Shown here: in pieces, positions 42,871 through 49,099 of the stretch
How the letters are laid out: each line of letters opens with the position of its first letter
Position numbering within the stretch: the stretch's first letter is position 1
Source of the DNA: an uncultured Bacteroidales bacterium
GTDB lineage: Bacteria > Bacteroidota > Bacteroidia > Bacteroidales > WCHB1-69
Direction of reading: 5' to 3'
Assembly: GCA_946407715.1 (NCBI GenBank)
Contig: CAMJPH010000007.1
Span: 1-49,099, forward strand
DNA length: 49,099 bases
Position numbers and translations under genes: made by a program
Notes under the pieces: generated by a model
What the model was told of the DNA's origin: nothing
The model's database searches: none
What the model saw: only the letters and a program-made list of their open reading frames with translations

Positions 42871-43886
42871 AAAAGACCTATTATCTGTTTAATCCAGGAA
42901 CGCTGGAGCGCAAGGACAACACCCTGAAATTCACGCCATTTGAAGAAGATGGCAACGGTGAAATGACAACTCCTGGGCAGCCACGCTACTTGCCGGTGGA
43001 AGACGTTTCCGAATTGTATGTCTTTGGCTCACTACGTGCCAACAGTGCCGTGTATAACTTTCTTGGACAAAAGGATATAGCCGTTCATTTTTTCGACTAT
43101 TACGAAAATTATACAGGATCGTTCATGCCGAGGGACGGTCTGCTTTCTGGTCGTATGCTGCTGGCGCAGACCTCCGCTTATCAAAACAAAAAAAAGAGGG
43201 TCGCCATCGCCCAGAAATTCATTGAAGGGGCTTCGGCCAACATGCTCAAGAACCTTAATTACTATGACCGTCGCGGCAAGGAGTTGCAACCGTTCATCGA
43301 GAAAATCGAAGAACTTTCGCAGACAATCCCCTCCTCCACCGCTATTGACGAATTGATGGGGATTGAAGGCAACATCCGTATGACATACTATGATGCCTTT
43401 GACTTGATTCTGAACGACTTCCAAATGGAAGGGCGGAGCAAACGGCCTCCTAAGAACGAGGTTAATGCGTTGATCTCTTTCGGCAATATGATGTGCTATT
43501 CCCAATGTCTCCGCGCCATCCATCAAACCCAGCTGAACCCGACCATCAGTTATCTTCACACGCCGGGCGACAGGCGTTACTCGCTTTGTCTCGACATTTC
43601 CGAAATATTCAAACCGATCATCGTAGATCGAATAATATTCAAGGTGTTGAACAAGAAAGAGATACAGGAACGGCATTTTGACCGGAAACTGAACAGCTGC
43701 CTGTTGAACAATGAGGGCCGGAAAATTTTTGTCCGAAATTTTGAAGATAAGCTGAACGAGACGATCCAGCATCGGAAGTTGGGTCGGAAAGTGAGCTATA
43801 AGCACCTTATCAAGCTGGAATGTTATAAGTTGTGCAAACACTTGTTGGACATAGAAGAGTACAAACCTTTAAAAATGTGGTGGTAG
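42867..43886 (+). CDS. cas1: Cas1 integrase (type I-B class)
   Basis: Spacer integrase of 339 residues from ATG 42867, which overlaps the cas4 stop codon; the frame extends nine codons further but the overlap start MKKTYYLFNPGTLERKDN fits the family. N-terminal beta domain with LYVFGSLRANSAVYNFLGQKDIAVHFFDYY; C-terminal catalytic domain with metal ligands Glu in MGIEGNIRMTYY (about 166), His in YLHTPGDRRYSLCLD (about 231) and Asp/Glu in LDISEIFKP (about 241-245). All look intact. Confidence 0.97.
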   Translation: MKKTYYLFNPGTLERKDNTLKFTPFEEDGNGEMTTPGQPRYLPVEDVSELYVFGSLRANSAVYNFLGQKDIAVHFFDYYENYTGSFMPRDGLLSGRMLLAQTSAYQNKKKRVAIAQKFIEGASANMLKNLNYYDRRGKELQPFIEKIEELSQTIPSSTAIDELMGIEGNIRMTYYDAFDLILNDFQMEGRSKRPPKNEVNALISFGNMMCYSQCLRAIHQTQLNPTISYLHTPGDRRYSLCLDISEIFKPIIVDRIIFKVLNKKEIQERHFDRKLNSCLLNNEGRKIFVRNFEDKLNETIQHRKLGRKVSYKHLIKLECYKLCKHLLDIEEYKPLKMWW

Positions 43887-43887
43887 C

Positions 43888-44151
43888 ATGTACGTCATAC
43901 TTGTTTACGATATAGGGGAAAAACGTGTCGGGAAAATGCTGAAACTGTGTCGTCAGTATCTGAATTGGATACAGAACTCCGTTTTCGAGGGGGATATCAC
44001 GGAAGTGAAGCTGACCGAATTGAAATACAAGGCCAAAAGGATTATGGATATGGAGACGGATAGTTTGATCATTTTCAGCAGCGAGGCCACCAAATGGATG
44101 CAAAAGGAGGTGGTAGGTAACGAGCGTGCCAACACGGATGTGTTCCTGTGA
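43888..44151 (+). CDS. cas2: Cas2
   Basis: Small ferredoxin-fold protein of 87 residues that bridges Cas1 dimers during spacer integration. MYVILVYDIGEKRVGKMLKLCRQYLNWIQNSVFEG is typical, with the metal Asp in VYDIG. It starts one base after the cas1 stop and is the last gene before the leader. Confidence 0.96.
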   Translation: MYVILVYDIGEKRVGKMLKLCRQYLNWIQNSVFEGDITEVKLTELKYKAKRIMDMETDSLIIFSSEATKWMQKEVVGNERANTDVFL

Positions 44152-44364
44152 CAGGGTTGTCGTTGCCGGCAGAAAAACGCCCCTGAAACAACAACCCCAA
44201 CAATCTCGTTCCTTGACATATTGAATATCAACAAATTCCAGAGTTGTCGAACCCCCATCATTTTTATATGATTTCACATTGACGATTTTTTTGTACTTTT
44301 GCCGTGCCGTTGGTTTCAGTTATCCACTTGAACATCAATCGGGTAACTTGCGTCAAAACAACGG
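44152..44364 (+). promoter_or_regulatory. CRISPR leader with array promoter
   Basis: AT-rich noncoding 213 bases between cas2 and the first repeat. A perfect Bacteroidetes -7 box TACTTTTG lies at 44294-44301, followed by CC; transcription would begin near 44307, about 58 bases before repeat 1. A hairpin-forming pair GGGTTGT / ACAACCC at 44154-44197 just after cas2 may end the cas transcript, though no T tract follows. Orientation is supported by repeats ending ATTGAAAC on this strand. Confidence 0.7.
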
Positions 44365-47300
44365 CTTTTAATCGAACCATAAGGAATTGAAACAATCGTA
44401 TCGTTATTAATGGCGCTGTTTTCAATAATCTTTTAATCGAACCATAAGGAATTGAAACATGACTATTCCGGTGCAGTTGTTGAATACTGACCTTGACTTT
44501 TAATCGAACCATAAGGAATTGAAACATCTTGACATCCCTGGTAGTGGTACCGCTATTGGCTTTTAATCGAACCATAAGGAATTGAAACAAGACATATATG
44601 GAATCCAACAGAGACAAAGACTTGGATCTTTTAATCGAACCATAAGGAATTGAAACAAAAAAACCCCGGGGAGTAATTCCCCGGGGAAACGCTTTTAATC
44701 GAACCATAAGGAATTGAAACTCAACGCCCTCATCGCCGCCATCACCGACGATGCACTTTTAATCGAACCATAAGGAATTGAAACCTCTTCCAAATCCTCA
44801 CAAACTCTTCATGTAAATCAAGCTTTTAATCGAACCATAAGGAATTGAAACTGAGAAAAAATTATTGTCTGCAATTGCAAACATTCACTTTTAATCGAAC
44901 CATAAGGAATTGAAACGCTGCACCGCCGTGCAGGTACGCCAGGGCAAATACCCTTTTAATCGAACCATAAGGAATTGAAACCAGAGCAAATCAATAATTT
45001 ATCTGTCATGAATTGTTTGACTTTTAATCGAACCATAAGGAATTGAAACGAAGGAAACACCTACTCTCGCATATACTATACTCTCGACTTTTAATCGAAC
45101 CATAAGGAATTGAAACAACAATGCCGGCGAAATCCGATACACGACCGACGGCAGCTTTTAATCGAACCATAAGGAATTGAAACAACACGAACGTGACAGC
45201 TTTGACGATTTCCTCGACCTTTTAATCGAACCATAAGGAATTGAAACGAATATAATTCTTCAAGTTACGGCGGTACAGATACCGCTTTTAATCGAACCAT
45301 AAGGAATTGAAACAGTTGTTTGTAAGAAAAAGTATCGAAGTTGTATCACTTTTAATCGAACCATAAGGAATTGAAACACGGGAAACCGACATCGACATCA
45401 GTCCGGGAAAACTCTTTTAATCGAACCATAAGGAATTGAAACATAATAAATTAACAGATATGAAGAAATTTATCAACGCTTTTAATCGAACCATAAGGAA
45501 TTGAAACTTACGTCGGACTGTTCTTGCATCCCGGGCCTCAGGAATCTTTTAATCGAACCATAAGGAATTGAAACAATATGGCTACTCGGACGAACGTCCC
45601 GACTACGGTCCCTTTTAATCGAACCATAAGGAATTGAAACAACGTATGAAAGAGATAAAACAAGAGACTGACAGACCCTTTTAATCGAACCATAAGGAAT
45701 TGAAACTATCGTCGAACGGGACCCACTCTGAAAGCGTTTCAACTTTTAATCGAACCATAAGGAATTGAAACTAAAGAAAGGAATACAAACGATGATCTGG
45801 ACGATCGGCTTTTAATCGAACCATAAGGAATTGAAACTGATAAAGTCACGGATTTTCTCTATCTGGGACTTTACTTTTAATCGAACCATAAGGAATTGAA
45901 ACTTGATGGCGGTACTTTTGTAATCCCTCGCTATTATCTTTTAATCGAACCATAAGGAATTGAAACAGAATATTCAAATCAAGTTGTTTTTCTTAGACTT
46001 TAACTTTTAATCGAACCATAAGGAATTGAAACATATGACAGACATATCCGCTTCCAGCTGCTTGAACAACCTTTTAATCGAACCATAAGGAATTGAAACC
46101 ACACTATATACAACCGTTTCCACTTTTTTATAGGTCTTTTAATCGAACCATAAGGAATTGAAACTTTGTAAATCACGGCCGGCGAACCGGATATGTATGC
46201 TTTTAATCGAACCATAAGGAATTGAAACTACTCCGCTGTGACGAACGTCAGAGCAAGTTTGTCATCCTTTTAATCGAACCATAAGGAATTGAAACAAGAA
46301 TCCTGGAACGGAAAGACATACAGCGATGTCTTTTAATCGAACCATAAGGAATTGAAACTACTGAGACATGTAAGCAAAATCCACATCCCAGTCACTTTTA
46401 ATCGAACCATAAGGAATTGAAACTACTCAGCCGCGAGACGCTCAGCAGGAGTGAAACCAGACTTTTAATCGAACCATAAGGAATTGAAACCGTATATAGG
46501 AGTGAAGAGCAGGGTTGAGAACTCTTCCTTTTAATCGAACCATAAGGAATTGAAACTTCACCAGCGGCAGGTACAACCGCGACAGAATCCGAATCTTTTA
46601 ATCGAACCATAAGGAATTGAAACAGAAATGGCATTTAAATATACTGATTTTTATAATCGCCTTTTAATCGAACCATAAGGAATTGAAACTCTTTGTCGAT
46701 AGATAAATAATTCACACCTGCATCGCTTTTAATCGAACCATAAGGAATTGAAACATGTTCAAATAATTTGTATTCGCTTGAAGAAGTTCCTTTTAATCGA
46801 ACCATAAGGAATTGAAACAAATATGCGAGATTTGAACGCGGTGCGACAAAAACCCTTTTAATCGAACCATAAGGAATTGAAACTGGTCTGCGTCCGGCTA
46901 AGCAGCTCACAACGGCAGCTCTTTTAATCGAACCATAAGGAATTGAAACATCAGTTCTATAGCCTGAAGGATACGGGCATCACGGCTTTTAATCGAACCA
47001 TAAGGAATTGAAACAATAATGATTCTAAGAACAAGCTTTCGTTCAAGGCCTTTTAATCGAACCATAAGGAATTGAAACTCTCGTGATAATCTTTATAAGG
47101 TTTTTCGTCTTAACTTTTAATCGAACCATAAGGAATTGAAACGTGGAAACTGACGCAGCTGCCGGAGCTGCTGCCGTCTCCTTTTAATCGAACCATAAGG
47201 AATTGAAACGTCCGTCGAAGGTCGTCGGCACGTTGAGTCCGAAGGAGCTTTTAATCGAACCATAAGGAATTGAAACCCTTTGAAAGCATTAAACGCAGAC

Positions 47301-49021
47301 AAACCAGTATTGCTTTTAATCGAACCATAAGGAATTGAAACGAAAAAGTATTCAAAAGCAACAATTTCAGCAAGAACTTTTAATCGAACCATAAGGAATT
47401 GAAACACGCTTATAGGACTGTCCAAACATGTCGCTTGCTCCTTTTAATCGAACCATAAGGAATTGAAACTGTGTAATCCTTTAACCATCCCATTTTCTGC
47501 GCCCTCTTTTAATCGAACCATAAGGAATTGAAACAGCAGAGCCGGGTGATTGACTCCCTGTTGACCATCCCTTTTAATCGAACCATAAGGAATTGAAACC
47601 AGGAGGTCTCACCTCACGGGTGGACAACGCCGACTTTTAATCGAACCATAAGGAATTGAAACATGGAATAGTCCGTTAGTTCATTTTTACCGAACAACTT
47701 TTAATCGAACCATAAGGAATTGAAACGCGATAAGTCTTATCACTCACACGAATTTTTCATGCGCTTTTAATCGAACCATAAGGAATTGAAACCGTCAGAT
47801 TGTCGAGCAGTTCGCAAGCGGTGAGCTCTTTTAATCGAACCATAAGGAATTGAAACTCATTTCGACAACTGCATTGCGAATGTAAATACGTTCTTTTAAT
47901 CGAACCATAAGGAATTGAAACACGTTCGAAGGTAAATTGCCCGTCATTGCAACATTCCTTTTAATCGAACCATAAGGAATTGAAACTACGGTCGAAGACC
48001 TGGATCTGGATGTTGCTGACGGGCCTTTTAATCGAACCATAAGGAATTGAAACTCCTAAGCTCGTCAATAACAAAAAAACCTTTCAGACTTTTAATCGAA
48101 CCATAAGGAATTGAAACTGGTAATGCGGGCGAAAAGTAGTTGTACCGTACTCCTTTTAATCGAACCATAAGGAATTGAAACTGAATATCGGCAATGCTGT
48201 TCAGCAGCACAATCTGCTTTTAATCGAACCATAAGGAATTGAAACTATTCAGACACAACTTCGGAGAAAACACGGGTGCATACACTTTTAATCGAACCAT
48301 AAGGAATTGAAACATTCTTAGATTGCCGTAGTTTTTTCATTGTTCCCCCTTTTAATCGAACCATAAGGAATTGAAACTTGTTATCAATAGAAAGATAACA
48401 ATAACCTGCATCTTTTAATCGAACCATAAGGAATTGAAACAGCCTCATGTTGAACATATCTTGAGCTTGCAAATAACTTTTAATCGAACCATAAGGAATT
48501 GAAACTCGTGAGACTTCACAAGAGCGGTCTGGTTAATAACTTTTAATCGAACCATAAGGAATTGAAACATGTTACCTTTGAGCTCGTTTGGAACGAGGTT
48601 GCAACTTTTAATCGAACCATAAGGAATTGAAACCGTAAAAATGAACTGATTTTTTTTTCAACAACACTTTTAATCGAACCATAAGGAATTGAAACTCACC
48701 TTTGGAAGTCACAATCACATCACCAGACCCCTTTTAATCGAACCATAAGGAATTGAAACAAGATAATAAAGTGGGTCAACACCGGGAATGCGGAGACTTT
48801 TAATCGAACCATAAGGAATTGAAACCAAAAAACAAGCTACAAACACAACAAACAAAAGTACCTTTTAATCGAACCATAAGGAATTGAAACAGTCTAAAGA
48901 GCTTGAAGAGAAGAAGATAACTCTCAAACTTTTAATCGAACCATAAGGAATTGAAACACGGTACCATCGGCGAGGTGTATCTGTACCAGGGCCTTTTAAT
49001 CGAACCATAAGGAATTGAAAC
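44365..49021 (+). CRISPR. CRISPR array, 72 repeats and 71 spacers
   Basis: Counted by eye: 72 copies of a 29-bp repeat beginning CTTTTAATCG and ending GGAATTGAAAC, all apparently identical, with 71 spacers of 33-39 bp (mostly 35-38). First repeat 44365-44393, last 48993-49021. The terminal ATTGAAAC is the usual type I-B 5' handle, so transcription is left to right from the cas2-side leader and the newest spacers should be on the left. Many spacers can be read as open coding sequence and three contain a plausible gene start (17, 35, and 61 on the reverse strand). No degenerate end repeat is seen. No spacer duplicates were found; spacers 36 and 62 are related. Confidence 0.98.
44657..44691 (-). 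terminator. Spacer 5 carries an intrinsic-terminator-like hairpin
   Basis: Inside the array, CCCCGGGGA and TCCCCGGGG form a 9-bp stem around GTAAT, next to AAAAAAA on the + strand. Read on the minus strand it is a GC-rich hairpin followed by seven T, the form of an intrinsic terminator. On the crRNA strand it would be a very stable stem without a U tract. Confidence 0.8.
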
Positions 49022-49099
49022 CAAGATGCAATAATATAATTTACGTTTCGCAAGCTCTTCTTACCCCGCTTGCAGTAGGGATTTCAGATTTACCACTTT
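49022..49099. other. Sequence after the last repeat
   Basis: The 78 bases after repeat 72 contain no further repeat, where the next would be due at about 49055-49061. GCAAGC and GCTTGC (near 49051-49074) form an inverted repeat. Too short to identify; it may be the trailer or an element inserted in the array. Confidence 0.4.

Noticed and set aside
44154..44197. Hairpin just after cas2 as an intrinsic terminator
   Set aside because: The GGGTTGT / ACAACCC stem is interrupted and no T tract follows, so it is noted only as part of the leader.
44264..49053. Many minus-strand reading frames across the array with recurring segments FQFLMVRLK and VSIPYGSIK
   Set aside because: They are translations of the CRISPR repeat in different frames, with spacer-coded residues between. 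No independent gene evidence; they would be false protein calls.

Overview
The window looks like a chromosomal segment of a bacterium in the Bacteroidetes, most likely order Bacteroidales. Three things point there. The MurF-alanine racemase fusion, the BamA plus several Skp/OmpH paralogs and the DUF6089-type barrel are typical of that phylum. Seventeen upstream regions carry the Bacteroidetes -7 box TAnnTTTG, usually followed by C. Most genes lack a good Shine-Dalgarno sequence. No rRNA or tRNA gene, complete insertion sequence or prophage was recognised.

Layout. 1-4423: rpmH, a SurA-like double-parvulin chaperone, a MoxR AAA+ ATPase and an orphan sensor histidine kinase, all on +. 4438-13679: two paralogous lipoproteins (-), each divergent from a + strand gene (a C69 dipeptidase and a TonB-dependent receptor), with a small leucine-rich-repeat protein and the MurF-Alr fusion (-) between. 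13743-19839 (-): a detached division cluster ftsQ-ftsA-ftsZ preceded by nadK, butyrate kinase and a small lipoprotein. 20012-23225 (-): AzlC/AzlD transporter and an M3 oligopeptidase. 23397-29278 (-): envelope-assembly block DUF6089 barrel - uppS - bamA - three Skp/OmpH paralogs. 29403-34383 (+): infC-rpmI-rplT, a YgiQ-type radical SAM protein and gltX, then a small Smr protein (-).

34698-49099 is a complete type I CRISPR-Cas locus, best described as I-B-like and resembling the Porphyromonas gingivalis (PGING) gene set: cas6, cas5, a cas8-like large subunit, cas7, HD-helicase cas3, then two decayed genes (RhuM remnant and an internally deleted AlbA_2/Schlafen-type gene), then cas4-cas1-cas2, a leader and an array. 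I counted 72 repeats of 29 bp, which appear identical, and 71 spacers of 33-39 bp (44365-49021). The interference genes cas5-cas8-cas7-cas3 are clearly more AT-rich than cas6 and cas4-cas1-cas2, which suggests the locus was assembled from modules.

The observations I rate highest are: two spacers (36 and 62) that appear to sample the same coding position of two diverged homologous targets; a spacer (5) that carries an intrinsic-terminator-like hairpin; the gene remnants inside the cas operon; a family of 28-bp perfect palindromes with constant arms and a variable core; a Gly-to-Lys change in the FtsZ tubulin signature; and an infC without an ATG start. I saw no clearly new multi-gene system; the CRISPR locus is of a known class with unusual details. 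All counts and alignments were done by eye.
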